This document shows positions 33,851 through 44,072 of a DNA stretch of 64,000 bases, piece after piece (the first letter of the stretch is position 1; each line of letters starts with the position of its first letter). The DNA is from Symsagittifera roscoffensis (taxonomy: Eukaryota; Xenacoelomorpha; Acoela; Convolutidae): the NCBI RefSeq assembly GCF_963678635.1, contig NC_087063.1:49549220-49613219 (forward strand). Reading direction: 5' to 3'. A model generated the notes under the pieces. That model had not been told where the DNA came from. It ran no database searches and worked only from the letters and a program-made list of their open reading frames with translations. Made by a program: the position numbers and the translations under genes.

Positions 33851-34147
33851 TTCTTAGTCAAAATGCTGCTCTTGAACGTCTCGTACAAGAAGGTTTACTC
33901 CTAACTTTCGAAGCTGATTACGATCGTCGGTGTTCACCTTCACAAATTTCAGGAAGACCTTAGTGACTAAAGCTCCAATGCATAGAGCTTGACCGAAAGA
34001 GCGCCATCGTCCCAAATTGAAGAACTTTCCGCTATTTTTGTCTGCCCAACGTTTAGTCCTGCTCGCATTTGCTGCTTGCATGGTTACCTCCCCACCAGCT
34101 GCCTGAGTGAACAGTATGGTTTCGTCGAATGACCGTTTGAGCTCGTT

Positions 34148-34960
34148 CTATTCATTTGCTTCGAGAATTGTTGTTTTTGACGGAATAAAAACTTCATTTC
34201 TGTCACCAAGAGGGCTCTGACCACCGAAGCTGCAAATTTTGTAGTTCAGCTGCTGGTACTGGTCGCGTTGTATGATCGGTTGGGTTTTGATGAGGCGGCA
34301 CGGGTTTCCACTTGTCGGCTGGTAGCATCTGTTGAACGTTGGCAATGCGGTTGGCCTTAAAAGTAAAATACCTGTTTGGAGATGATCTGATCCAAGCAAG
34401 TGTTTCTGTTGAATCACTCCAGGCGCTGATATCTACCACCAGTTGCAAAGTCTGAATCAACTTCAAAACACATTTCAGGAGTTTACAGCCCAGAACCATT
34501 GAATAAAGCTCGAGTTTTGGAATGCAAACTGTCTTCCTTGATGCAAGTCGAGAATTGGCGGCTAGCAATGAAGTGAGGATTCCTGTGTCTGAAGTTATTC
34601 TGGCATAGATAGCTGCTCCATAAGCCATCTCCGATGCATCGCAGAAGAGATGAAGATCGATTTGCTGAAAGCTGTCCTTGGCCAAGTACCGAGCTACAGC
34701 CAGGGAAGACGAAAATTCTAAGCTATCCATCCAGTGTCGGAATTGGTTCGCTATACGTGCCCCAAGGTCATCATCATATTCCAAATCCCCATCCCATGTT
34801 TTTTTGGAATAGAATCTTCGGCATTATCGTTACAGGGGTCACTAGTCCAACAAGGGGATCAAAAACTAGTCGCAAGTTGCTTGCTATCATCCGGCGAGTG
34901 ATTTTAGTGTTTGAATGCTTTTTGGCAAAGCTAATGAGTTGCTTTCAATCATTGTAGATT
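34148..34960 (-). pseudogene. BEL 2 RNase H pseudogene
   Basis: A minus-strand ORF of 193 codons (34203-34784) reads LHLFCDASEMAYGAAIYARI, KTVCIPKLELYSMVLG and SAWSDSTETLAWIRSSPNRY. These are the BEL-type RNase H motifs with catalytic D/E positions still recognisable. Upstream, GLVTPVTIMPKI (34800-34850) is the RT-to-RNase H connection. Confidence 0.86.
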
Positions 34961-34964
34961 GGCT

Positions 34965-36165
34965 TCTGTGTGTTTTTTTCTCTATTTAGCGAGATTTAGC
35001 TGACCAGAGGATGCTGGGTGGAGCCTGTTTGTGTTTTCTGCGAATTGAACATTGATTGAAACTCCTGATATTTTTTGTCCGAAAATATCTTGGGGCTTGC
35101 TTTAAACGCGTCCTTGCCCTTTTTGGTGGGTTCGTTTTTGAGTTTTTCACTTCCGTCGAAGTTGACCACATTACGGCTGGTGTGAAGTTATGGCTCCTTT
35201 GCCACATTATGGCTTCTTTGCAAAAAAAATCTTTGTATGAGGCAACTGGATGGTTTCTGTCAATGCGGCAAGCCAGTGAAGTGTGCTGATAGCCGGTTTG
35301 CTCTCGATTTTTGACTTTTTCGGTCGGAAAACTTCGTTCAAAGTTGGCCCTTTCTTGGGTTAAATCGACCTCGGAACTTGAAAAATTATTTTTTGACTCT
35401 AGTTCACATGTAGTTGTCTTAGGGCAATCATGGTGAATGCGATTGTCAAGGTTTGGTTGCTCTTTGTTTTCTTTTTTAGCATTTTCCAAGCTTCCGGAGT
35501 TGACCAGAGTCGTAGGGTATCTCGTGAAAGCTTTCTTCTCAATACTTTGATCCTTGGCAAAAATCTAGGCGATTCATCGGGCATCTGCTGGGGCTCGAAT
35601 GCACCCGGTCTTGGTTTCCAGAGGCTCCTTTTTCCTTGTCATCTGGGGGGCTGAACTAGGCCACTTTTTTTTTACTTTTTCGGCAACAACTGGAACTGCT
35701 TCAAAATCAACACTCGAGACTTTTGCGGGCTTCATATGGTTTGCGGTGCCTTGGGGGCACGCCTGTAGGCTTCAATGAGTCCAATTTATCCATACATGGG
35801 TTCTGGAAACAATCAGAAACTGGATGCCATTTGAGCTCATCAGTTTTGACGCTGTGGTCATTTTCTGCTAAGAATAACTCTTTTTTTCATGCAATTTGTC
35901 GGCTATATCGTGCATGACAACTTTGTTGCTGCTTGTCCACTTCCGAATGTGCAGGCAGGCTTTGTCCAGAGTGTACACGTAGAAGGACTCGCGAATTGAT
36001 AGCTTTGTCTGTTCAACATCTGTTGTGTCGGCGGTGTCTGACAAGATTCGTATGGCGTGATAGCTTCTTGAATGCTTCTCAATTGATTCCTTCTCAATTG
36101 ATTCCTCTTCTTCTCATCGTGATTACTTCTCAATCGCGTGATTACTTCTCAATTGATTCCTCTTC
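34965..36165 (-). other. Unexplained 1.2 kb insertion within the BEL 2 RT
   Basis: The RT frame stops making sense after ...RNLHQLYWR and resumes at GLVTPVTI; the normal YxDD-containing segment is missing. In its place lies sequence with longish open stretches on the minus strand (167 codons at 34986-35489; also SKTDELKWHPVSDCFQNP near 35800). No family recognised. The left part of 36060-36180 has a duplicated TTCTCAATTGATTCCTCTTC. Confidence 0.5.
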
Positions 36166-36168
36166 TTC

Positions 36169-37526
36169 TCATCTCCAGTAGAGCTGATGTAGATTTCTGT
36201 ATTTGGCGTGTAGTTCTAATTGCCTGTACATCTTGGTGATGTCATCAGATAGTGCAATTTTGTAGAACCGGAACCGGACAAGGTTGTTGAAGAGGTCTGG
36301 CTGCTCCTTGGGACCAACCAGTAGAAAATCGTTCAACGATTCTCCATTTGAAGTTGGAGCTGATCTAATGAAAACAGCTCTGCTTTTTGTTGTTGTTGAA
36401 TCCAACTTCCAAACTACATGATGAGGCATGATGAAGTACTTCTCGACTGGTAGAAATTGATCTGACACAGGTACCTTTTCTATATGGCCAGTGTCAATTA
36501 TCTCCTGGAAGAAGTCGTTATATTGGTCCTTGGCTTCACAGTTCTATCGGAGCTTCCTTTCATTAGAATTGTATTGCCGGAAAGCTTTGCGTGCTGAGTG
36601 ACCAATATCGGGCAACCATTCATGGTTGATTTCGTCTTAGATCCCCTGTGATTTGTTGATTGGCAATCTCATCATAGCTCGTCCGTCTAGGCCATACGTC
36701 GTAGTCTGATCGAAATGTCGGATACATTCAAGCTCGTTGAATGAGTGCTGGCATTCAAGAGATGAAGTGATATCCTCAATTTCCCAGAATCTGTCAAATG
36801 TGGTGGACTGGCTGTCAAGCAAGTTGATTCCATATCATGGCGAGTGTCTTCGTGTTGTGACTGTGTGATCGGTATCGGCGACACCTGAGACTGTCCAATG
36901 AAGGATCGTGTCGGTTAGCAGTATAGTTCATTCCTTGACATTCCGTTACTTTACATTGTGTGTGTAGACGGATTGTCCAAGCAGGAGATCAATTGCGTTG
37001 GGCTTGTCGAAAGCTGGATCTGCTAAGTTGTGGTTGCTGACCTTTCGTAGGTCTGTGGCTGCGATTTGGGTGTTTGAATGCTCATGATCCGTGATGTTTT
37101 CGAACACCACACAAGAAACTTTGAAATTGTTACCAGACTTTGGTAGAATTGTGAGATTCATTCGACCATGGGTAGACATAGCGTTCTTCTGGTTCACTCC
37201 AATTATGCGATCTGGAGCTTCTGTTGGTTTGAATCCAAGCCGGTGCATGGCCTGTAGGGTGATGACGTTCGTCCGAGCACAATTGTCTACGAGCGCACTC
37301 AAGTGATGAATTCGACCATTCTGAGATCGAACTTTGCCGTTGGAAGAATTGTGATAGTTCCAATTCGGTTGATTTGAAGAGCATCTATTGTCGCTGCGAG
37401 ATGAGGACTGGGCTGACTAGAATTGCCATGAAGAGTTGTTTGATGCTTCTTTTGAGATGTCTTGCACAGTGATGTTGAAGGACATTGCTGGATGCCGTGG
37501 CTGGCAGACGAACAATTGAAGCGCAT
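36169..37526 (-). pseudogene. BEL 2 RT (N-terminal half), protease and zinc-knuckle pseudogene
   Basis: The RT segment at 36169-36468 contains HHVVWKLDSTTTKSRAVFIR, SNGESLNDFLLVGP and KIALSDDITKMYRQ, the first RT blocks of BEL/Pao. Retropepsin-like sequence follows at 36946-37302 with ALVDNCARTNVIT. The usual D-[ST]-G active site is not intact here (VDNCAR). The knuckle at 37440-37526 reads RFNCSSASHGIQQCPST. The LINE insertion begins inside that knuckle. Confidence 0.82.
37499..37526. repeat. Target-site duplication of the LINE (left copy)
   Basis: 28 bp (starting GGCTGGCAGACGAACAATTG) identical to 41205-41232. Confidence 0.93.
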
Positions 37527-40500
37527 GTTGTTGTTGTTGTTGTTGATGGAGCTCGTCATAGATGATATGAGGGACGTAAACGTCCTGTTCGGCCAATAAA
37601 CATTAAAACTTTGTCCGGATTTGTTTGCAAAACTGAGATAATGGGGTTTGAGCCCAAAGTTAACAATCTTTCTTCATTCCATTTATCGCATTTCAGGATG
37701 AAATGCTCTGTGTCTTCAACTTCTTCACTGTCACACTGACGGCACTGCGGAGATTCAATACGACCAAAGAGATGCTCAGTTTTAGCTAGGTTACTACATC
37801 GATTCACCCGGAGCCTATGCAACAAAACTTCCTCTTCTCTTGAACGATTAGTTGAATGCTCCAAAGCCATGCCATTACAAATTCGTCTGTGTAAGTGATC
37901 TTCGTCCACTTTTTGCCGGTAATCTTCTAGTGTCACTTCTTCTCTATTCGTCAGAATAAACTCTTTCGTACTGAGATTTTCTGGTTTATATTGGATCATC
38001 TTTCTAGCGGTAACTCTCCAGTCCGGACGAAATCTGCTATCCCCTCTCGCTTTCAGTCTCTGAGGCGGGCCGTCATCTGTCAAAAGATGCAGGTGATGAT
38101 CTATCGGGAACCGGAGGAACTTACTGTACAAAATCGCTGCCTTTTCGTCACTGTACTGCTTCAACGAAGAAAGCCTTGCCTCAGCGCGAGTAGCGACGGC
38201 ATTGGAACTTGCTGGCGTGCCACAAATAATTCTTGCTGCTCTGTTGATGCATGCCTCCAGTTTATTCCAATTCGAGTCCGAGAGAAAAGAACCCCAAACT
38301 TCACTGGCGTAAAGTGCTCCTGGCTTGACATAGGCATTATACAATCTTCTAAGGTCAGTGGATGTCAGACCCCAGTTCTTCCCTGACAAACTAGAAAGCA
38401 GTTGTGTCCTTTTCCTCATCTTCTTCACCATGATGTTTGTGTGTTCGGAAAACGTCAACTGTGTATCAATGTTGACACCCAGAATCTTGATATGCTTGTT
38501 GAAAGGAACTTGTGTGTTCTCCAGAAGAAGAGCTGGCTGTGCTTTGCCTGCCGTCTCTCTCGGGTCCAGGCTGATCACTAACCCCTCAGTCTTCGACGGT
38601 TCAATGAGCATATAATGATCACTCGCCCAAGAACTGACGCTATCCAGAGCTGGTTGCATTCTAGCTGCTGCTGAATCAGGAGAAACATCCTCATTATAAA
38701 GCGAATAATCATCCGCAAATTGGGCACTTTTCGTGTCTGGAGCATTTTGAGCAATCCTTGTAGGCAAACTAGCCGTAGCAAGACAAAAAAGCAAAGGGGA
38801 CAGAGGTGAGCCTTGTGGAACTCCCTGCTGAAACACCTTATACTTGGAAAGAGAACTGTTCCATCTGACACACGCTCTTCTGTCGCTAAGAAACGACTTG
38901 ATCCACCGCAGGCAAGTAGGATGAAGGCCAGCTTTCGCTAAGTCTCTAAGAAGACCACCACGCCACACCCTATCAAACGCTCCTTTGAAGTCAACTGCCG
39001 TGATCACTGTTCGCTTCTTCATCTGTAAGTTGTCGAATGCCTTTTGGCTGAGATTAGCAAGAACATCTGTTGTGGATCGTTTGGCACGAAATCCTGACTG
39101 ACAATCTGGAATCATGTGAGTACTCTCGGCCCAATGACGAACGCGGGATTCCATCATAGACTCCAGAACTTTGGCAATACACGGCAACAGAGAAACGGGC
39201 CTATAACTCTTTATCTGAGAAGGCGGTTTACCATTCTTCAAAATTGGCACAATGACTGCACGTTTCCAGCAATCTAGAACTTTTCCTAGACGTAAGCTCT
39301 CATTGAAGACACAAAGCAGAAACAAGATGCAATTCTCTGGCAAGTGCTTGATCATCTGGGGAACAACTCCATCTGGGCCGGCAGCTCCATTCTTCATCTT
39401 CTGTAAAGCTCTTGCCAACTCGTCTTCGGTGAAACTGTCACCCAGCTCACCTTCCGAAGTTTCTTTCAGACTTTCTCTAGTCGCTAGGTAAGCTTCCTTG
39501 GAGTCCTCTCTAGTGATCTGGACCTTGCTGGCTGCGGCATACGTTTTCACTGCAAGTTCCGCTTTCGACTTGTCAGTGACAGCAGTCTTGTCCCCGGCAC
39601 ACACTGGATTGTCTGGCAATCCCAGTTTCTTCCTGCCATCCATACTTTGAAGCGTGCGCCAGACCTTGGTACTAGGAGTCGCCGGAGACAACGTGTCAAC
39701 AAACTCCCGCCAACTACGTCGTTTTTCTTCTCTGATGGTATCAGCAAACATCTTCTTCGCGTTCTTGTACCTTTCCACATTTTCTTCGCAAGGGCTCCTC
39801 CTCAAGAGACTGAAAGCATCCTTCATAGACCTCTTCGCGCTCTCACAGAGACTAGACCACCAAGGCTTTCTGTTGCCACCAACCTTAGTGAAGGGAGTTG
39901 ACTCCTTAGCTGCCTTCTGCATCGTCTCGATCAGGACCTTGTAATTCTTCTCCAGTGACATATCTTCATTCCACTCTGACAAACTCCTGTCACACACACT
40001 GCTGTACTTCTCCCAGTCTGTTTTGTTGAAGTTATACTTGCGTTTTGTCTCTTCTTCTTTCATCCCTGAAGAGCCAATGACCAATTGAATTGGCAAATGA
40101 TCGGAACCAATGGTCTCCAGCACATCCCAAGAACAACTACTCGCCACAGAACTGTGCACAATGGTGATGTCGGGTGCTGTTTCCACCATCGCGTGACCCA
40201 GCTGCCGAACACGTGTAGGAATGCCACTATTCACATGCGCCATACTGTTGTCAATCAACCAGTCGTCAATTTCTTCTCCCAACTGATCGGAATCTCTGTT
40301 CGCATCCCATGAACCATGCGCATTAACATCCGCACAGATAACAGAACTCTTCTCTCTAGGCCAATGGTTCAAATACAACGCAGCATCTCTCACGTCTGCA
40401 CCACCAGTAGCAGGAGGACGGTACATATTCCAGAGATTCATCCAGCCATGCTTGGTCTCCACTGAAACTCCCAACGACTCCAAAGCAGCTCCTGTCGGAA

Positions 40501-41204
40501 GATTCAAACTTTCTAACCTGCGTGACTGGACTCCAGGTCTGACGAGCACCGCCAAACCTCCTTGAGGTTGCTCATTCTGCACCAGATGAACCGTGCGTTC
40601 TGCTCTATGGACTTTCCACCCATTAGCACTAGGGTCAGCAGTAGAACTCATCAGCTTCGTCTCTTGCAACAACGCAACATCAATTTTCTTCTCGTCGAGA
40701 AACTCGTTGAGACTAGTGACCTTACCTCTCCAACCATCGATGTTCAGCTGCAAAATCTTCAAACATCTGGGCACTGGAGTCGTCACTCTTGGTCTCCGAG
40801 TTTGGGTGGCTGGCTGCAGAACTGCAACTGGAGCAACAGGGACAGTGGGAACTGTAACACACCCACAATGCCACCTGAAATTCTGATGTGCCCTGATCTC
40901 TTGGGTCGACATCCCTGCGCAGCGCTGATGTATCCAATTCTTGCAATCAACACAGTAGATAGACCAGACTCTGCTACTAACCGCCTCACCACAGTATCCA
41001 CAAGGCCATTTCACCGGCCCCGGATTCAGCTCGATATCCCCTGCCAGAATTAGAAGCCACCATAGATCGGGGTCACTATGGTGCTTCAGCAAAAACCCGC
41101 ACTGGTTTCCATGTGTTTTGGCCAAACACTCTTTGGTATGGGAAATTTGAGATCCTTCTGCAAGGATCCACACCTGCCGCCACGTGAAGGCTTCCCAAAT
41201 AGCA
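37527..41204 (-). mobile_element. Non-LTR retrotransposon (LINE) with 2A peptide, apparently young
   Basis: Inserted into BEL 2, flanked by a perfect 28-bp target duplication (37499-37526 and 41205-41232). On the minus strand it starts CTGCTATTTGGGAAGCC and ends in a tail of six CAA units (37527-37545 region). The 3' untranslated part including the tail is only 29 nt. One open frame fills the element. Identical duplications and an unbroken frame imply a recent insertion. Confidence 0.93.
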
Positions 41205-41221
41205 GGCTGGCAGACGAACAA
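37556..41221 (-). CDS. LINE polyprotein: 2A-like, PHD-like finger, AP endonuclease, reverse transcriptase
   Basis: A 1221-codon open frame. Residues 62-69 read DIELNPGP, the D-x-E-x-N-P-G-P consensus of 2A ribosome-skipping peptides, so the short N-terminal piece would be released from the rest. Residues 73-118 carry a PHD-like C/H finger (CGYCGEAVSS, CVDCKNWIHQRCAGM, WHCGC). An APE-type endonuclease follows (LQLNIDG, LLQETK, CADVNAHGSWD, SDHLPI). The RT has YRPVSLLP, DFKGAFDRVW, QGVPQGSPLSPLLF and FADDYSLY. The C-terminus has a CxxC..H..C motif (CRQCDSEEVEDTEHFILKC). Such 2A-bearing elements are known in CR1-like clades; clade here is inferred. Odd: the open frame starts at a TTG in the target duplication, and no in-frame ATG precedes the 2A. 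So the copy is slightly 5'-truncated or starts at a non-AUG codon. Confidence 0.92.
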   Translation of the reverse strand: MFVCQPAIWEAFTWRQVWILAEGSQISHTKECLAKTHGNQCGFLLKHHSDPDLWWLLILAGDIELNPGPVKWPCGYCGEAVSSRVWSIYCVDCKNWIHQRCAGMSTQEIRAHQNFRWHCGCVTVPTVPVAPVAVLQPATQTRRPRVTTPVPRCLKILQLNIDGWRGKVTSLNEFLDEKKIDVALLQETKLMSSTADPSANGWKVHRAERTVHLVQNEQPQGGLAVLVRPGVQSRRLESLNLPTGAALESLGVSVETKHGWMNLWNMYRPPATGGADVRDAALYLNHWPREKSSVICADVNAHGSWDANRDSDQLGEEIDDWLIDNSMAHVNSGIPTRVRQLGHAMVETAPDITIVHSSVASSCSWDVLETIGSDHLPIQLVIGSSGMKEEETKRKYNFNKTDWEKYSSVCDRSLSEWNEDMSLEKNYKVLIETMQKAAKESTPFTKVGGNRKPWWSSLCESAKRSMKDAFSLLRRSPCEENVERYKNAKKMFADTIREEKRRSWREFVDTLSPATPSTKVWRTLQSMDGRKKLGLPDNPVCAGDKTAVTDKSKAELAVKTYAAASKVQITREDSKEAYLATRESLKETSEGELGDSFTEDELARALQKMKNGAAGPDGVVPQMIKHLPENCILFLLCVFNESLRLGKVLDCWKRAVIVPILKNGKPPSQIKSYRPVSLLPCIAKVLESMMESRVRHWAESTHMIPDCQSGFRAKRSTTDVLANLSQKAFDNLQMKKRTVITAVDFKGAFDRVWRGGLLRDLAKAGLHPTCLRWIKSFLSDRRACVRWNSSLSKYKVFQQGVPQGSPLSPLLFCLATASLPTRIAQNAPDTKSAQFADDYSLYNEDVSPDSAAARMQPALDSVSSWASDHYMLIEPSKTEGLVISLDPRETAGKAQPALLLENTQVPFNKHIKILGVNIDTQLTFSEHTNIMVKKMRKRTQLLSSLSGKNWGLTSTDLRRLYNAYVKPGALYASEVWGSFLSDSNWNKLEACINRAARIICGTPASSNAVATRAEARLSSLKQYSDEKAAILYSKFLRFPIDHHLHLLTDDGPPQRLKARGDSRFRPDWRVTARKMIQYKPENLSTKEFILTNREEVTLEDYRQKVDEDHLHRRICNGMALEHSTNRSREEEVLLHRLRVNRCSNLAKTEHLFGRIESPQCRQCDSEEVEDTEHFILKCDKWNEERLLTLGSNPIISVLQTNPDKVLMFIGRTGRLRPSYHL

Positions 41222-41232
41222 TTGAAGCGCAT
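41205..41232. repeat. Target-site duplication of the LINE (right copy)
   Basis: Identical to 37499-37526. It encodes part of the BEL 2 zinc knuckle (MRFNCSSAS) on the minus strand. Confidence 0.93.
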
Positions 41233-42051
41233 CATATCGCTGATCACGAAGTTTTTTCTTTCTGATGTTGTCATCGATCTGTATTTCTCACACTGCCATA
41301 TTGGATGTCGCTCTTGGCTTGTTTGAACTTTACACTGTGGTAAAGAGAAGCCATTCTTATGAGATCGGTTCTAATCTGTCAAGAACATCTGCTGCTCACG
41401 ATCTGGCTTATGGGGGTCTGAATTGAGATCCTTCAACCACCTCTAGAGACCTGACTCTGTTGTCTAAGAACACCATGAGTCGATCAAGAGCTTCATTCCC
41501 ATCGTTTGCAGTTTCCCATGCCTTCTGATAATCAGGATCGAGATTCTCGAAGAGAAGGAAATGGCACAAATTGGTTTCGACTGATCTTCCGAGTGCCATG
41601 TTGTGCTGCGAAGTCTCATTGAAGACTGAGTGTAGCTGACGAAGCTGAGACACATTCTCCGTTCGAACTGGCGTGAATTCGTGACAAAAGCTTTCGAAGT
41701 ATGTCTCGATCATTTTTGTATCTCTGCTCTTTTTGAAATTGATCAATGCAGCTTAGCCAGGCAGTGAAATCGCCTCTGAAACTAGGTAGATTGATCTGCG
41801 GCAATCTTATTGTGATCCTTGTTGGTTCAATCTGCATAGTTGAAACAGGGTTGATAGGCTGACTTGATGCGGCTATCATTCTCTTTGCGGCTTGTAGAGT
41901 TTTGGCGAGCAGCCTTCGGTGTTGTCTGACATTGCCATTGATCGAGTACTTGATCGTATTCCGCATCCTCGGTGGTGGCGTCAAGCAGCTCGTGATCAGC
42001 AGTTGAGGATTGAGCCAAGCAATGCTCAAGCTCGATTGTTTCATCGCTCAA
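41233..42051 (-). pseudogene. BEL 2 gag pseudogene
   Basis: Minus-strand ATG at 42049-42051 opens MSDETIELEHCLAQ. In a shifted frame PTRITIRLPQINLPSFRGDF, then TAWLSCIDQF, is the BEL gag core (DUF1759-like). The remainder at 41408-41746 reads QLHSVFNETSQHNMALGRSV. At least one frameshift. The zinc knuckle is continued beyond the LINE at 37526. Confidence 0.8.
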
Positions 42052-42150
42052 CTCGTCTTGGTTACAATTGAGGTTAGCACAAAGGTCGCTGACTTGAGAA
42101 TAGGCTCAGCCAGTGTGCTTAGTTTCCTTGCGTTATGAGGCGGACCAGAA

Positions 42151-42280
42151 TGAATACTTCGCGATAGCGGGAAAGCGACTGTATCGTATGAAATTTGAAT
42201 TGATGTTGGTTTAGTTACTATAAATTGCGGGTAAATGAAATGAATAAATTATGGTAAAATTAACATGCTTTGTTTGCTCC
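42151..42280 (-). repeat. 5' LTR of BEL 2
   Basis: Shares CGGGAAAGCGACTGTATCGT-like and TAAATTGCGGGTAAATGAAA-like segments with 32070-32255. It lacks a 52-bp stretch that in the other LTR lies between two AACATGC copies. A candidate primer site (TGGTCCGCCTCATAACG, minus strand, about 42131-42147) follows. Confidence 0.7.
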
Positions 42281-42692
42281 TTTATTTGAGTTTGGGTTTT
42301 TTCTTTGAAACTCGAAAGTTTTATTTTTTTTTTGAAAGTTTTTTAATAATTTTCTAACTTCAATGATTCTTTTTTGTTGTCATTTGGCTGTTTTCGGAAT
42401 GCGCCTTTGGTGCCAATTTAGATTAATTTTGAGGTTTAAACGCAGGCACACTTTCCACAAAAAAATGATAGTCACCAAAAAATGCATGAAGTTTGTTTCT
42501 GCTAGGGTAGGGTTTCGCAGAGCTCAGAAAAATCAAATTGGCTGACTTATCTCAAATTGGTTTTTTTCTCAATTATTTTTATGTTTGCTTTATCTTGCAA
42601 TTGAAAGCTCCCTTCTGTCATTTTTGCTGGTGTTTGCGAAGTGTGAGTTACGGTCTTTTGTAACCATTCGAAAACTGAGTTTGTTGTTTCAG

Positions 42693-42769
42693 AAAGTTGC
42701 CATCGGAGCTGAAAACGATACGAATGGTGTTAATGTCTTCAAAGTCAAAGAAAGGAAATCAAGATTTAG
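42693..42769 (+). CDS. RASA1: RASA1 exon: short C2-domain exon
   Basis: Acceptor gtttgttgtttcag ends at 42692; donor gtatgg begins at 42770. The 77 nt give one base to finish the previous codon, 25 codons, and one base over. The peptide KLPSELKTIRMVLMSSKSKK then GNQDL matches the C2 segment of p120 RasGAP that reads DLPP...(hydrophobic) followed by K-rich and D-rich residues. It joins both neighbours without a stop (FCFK-KLPSEL and DLG-FGVINL). Confidence 0.9.
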
Positions 42770-43326
42770 GTATGGAAAATATCGAATACTTCGTTTCATT
42801 TAAGATTAATAAGTATTAAATATGTGGATAAGTAATGGTCTTGCTGCGAACAAATTGATTTGCAAGATGAACATGTTTCAGGAAAGTTTCAAGTTATTGA
42901 TCGAGATGGTATGGCTTTTGATAGGGTTTTTCAGTTTGTCAAAACCTCAAAGTATCATAACTGATCTGGCACTGGAATCTTTATTTCAATACAAATTTCA
43001 TGATTTCGATGCATCATAAATGATACCATTTCCTGTTAATATTATTTAGACAGCATAGTTTAATGATTGTTTGAAAATAATTTTGATAATTCATTTTGCT
43101 AAATGAGCTTATTGATGTTCGGTTTGTTCTTAAGAGCATAAGCAAATAAAGCTGTTTCTTTGGGCTTCACGAAAACGATCAGAAAATGATAGCATTGTAA
43201 GATGATTCTTGTTATCAACATTTTTTGCTCCCTTGGCGCAGATTGAAGATGAAAGTCATGTTTGATTCCTTTTAAGAGGTATTGAATAAGCTTGTCAAGC
43301 TAACATTGTTTTGTTAATATGTGTAG

Positions 43327-43544
43327 GGTTCGGCGTGATCAACCTGCAACTCCTGCCGAAGAATGTGCTGCACTGTGCCAAGTACGGTCTGTGCCCGGTG
43401 ATGAAGAACATGCCCCTGGGCAACCCGTGTGGCTACAGTAGCAGCTCCACCCTCCCTCCCTCCCACCTTGGCACAGTGAGGTGTGAGGTGTTCCTCAAAC
43501 ACTTCACCATCCTCCCAGAACAGATGTATGCCAAACTGCAGACA
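43327..43544 (+). CDS. RASA1: RASA1 exon: end of C2 and start of RasGAP region
   Basis: Acceptor atgtgtag ends at 43326, donor gtaagt at 43545. After two bases the frame runs 72 codons: FGVINLQLLPKNV, then GTVRCEVFLKHFTILPEQMY and AKLQT. LRVR-like VRCEVFLKHFTILPEQ corresponds to the C2 end (LR.R..Y...IMPEEEY) of p120 RasGAP. Codon usage is markedly GC-rich relative to flanking introns. Confidence 0.9.
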
Positions 43545-44072
43545 GTAAGTTCGTGTCCCTTTTTGCTTGCTTGAGCTACCACCTGCTGCTGCTGTGAGAT
43601 GAAACTGACTAACGGCGATAATCGGGCCTAAAAACAACAATATAACGGCAATAATTAGCTAAAGATGTAAATGAATGGCAGCTGAAAAATCAACAAATAT
43701 TCATGCAGCATGAAGATACGCATTTTTTTCTAATTAATTTAAATTTCCAGTTTAATTTCTTTTTACCTGGTCAATTTACAGTTTCACAATTAACAGTAAC
43801 AATTGTCTAATTCTATAGGGAAATCGGTAGCAAACATTTAAATTAATTTAGTGTTTGGTGAGGCGTTTGGAAAACGTCGGTAAATTGGATCAAGTTTTTG
43901 TAATACTTGCCCCTGATTGGACCAATATCTGATTACTATATTTAAATACAAAAATACAGTTTGAAGTATTTATGTTTAATTTCTCAGCTGTAGGAAGTTT
44001 TGTTTTCTGTGAAAATTTTGTCAGAATCATTTCAATCGGTTGTTTTTGTCGATGTCGTGTACCACAGAAGAG

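Larger units (their letters stand above)
32070..42280 (-). mobile_element. BEL/Pao LTR retrotransposon 2, decayed and interrupted by a LINE
   Basis: A BEL-type minus-strand element within the RASA1 C2 intron. The 3' LTR is 32070-32255 and the 5' LTR 42151-42280. Gag lies at 41233-42051, the zinc knuckle at 37299-37526, protease at 36946-37302, RT at 36169-36640, RNase H at 34148-34784 and integrase with C-terminal domain at 32400-33850. A LINE (37527-41204) splits gag from the knuckle. A 1.2 kb unrelated stretch (about 34965-36165) replaces the RT centre. Minus-strand stops and shifts are common. Confidence 0.87.

Noticed and set aside
39252-41053. Plus-strand ORFs across 38-41 kb
   Set aside because: Shadows of the 1221-codon LINE frame on the other strand.
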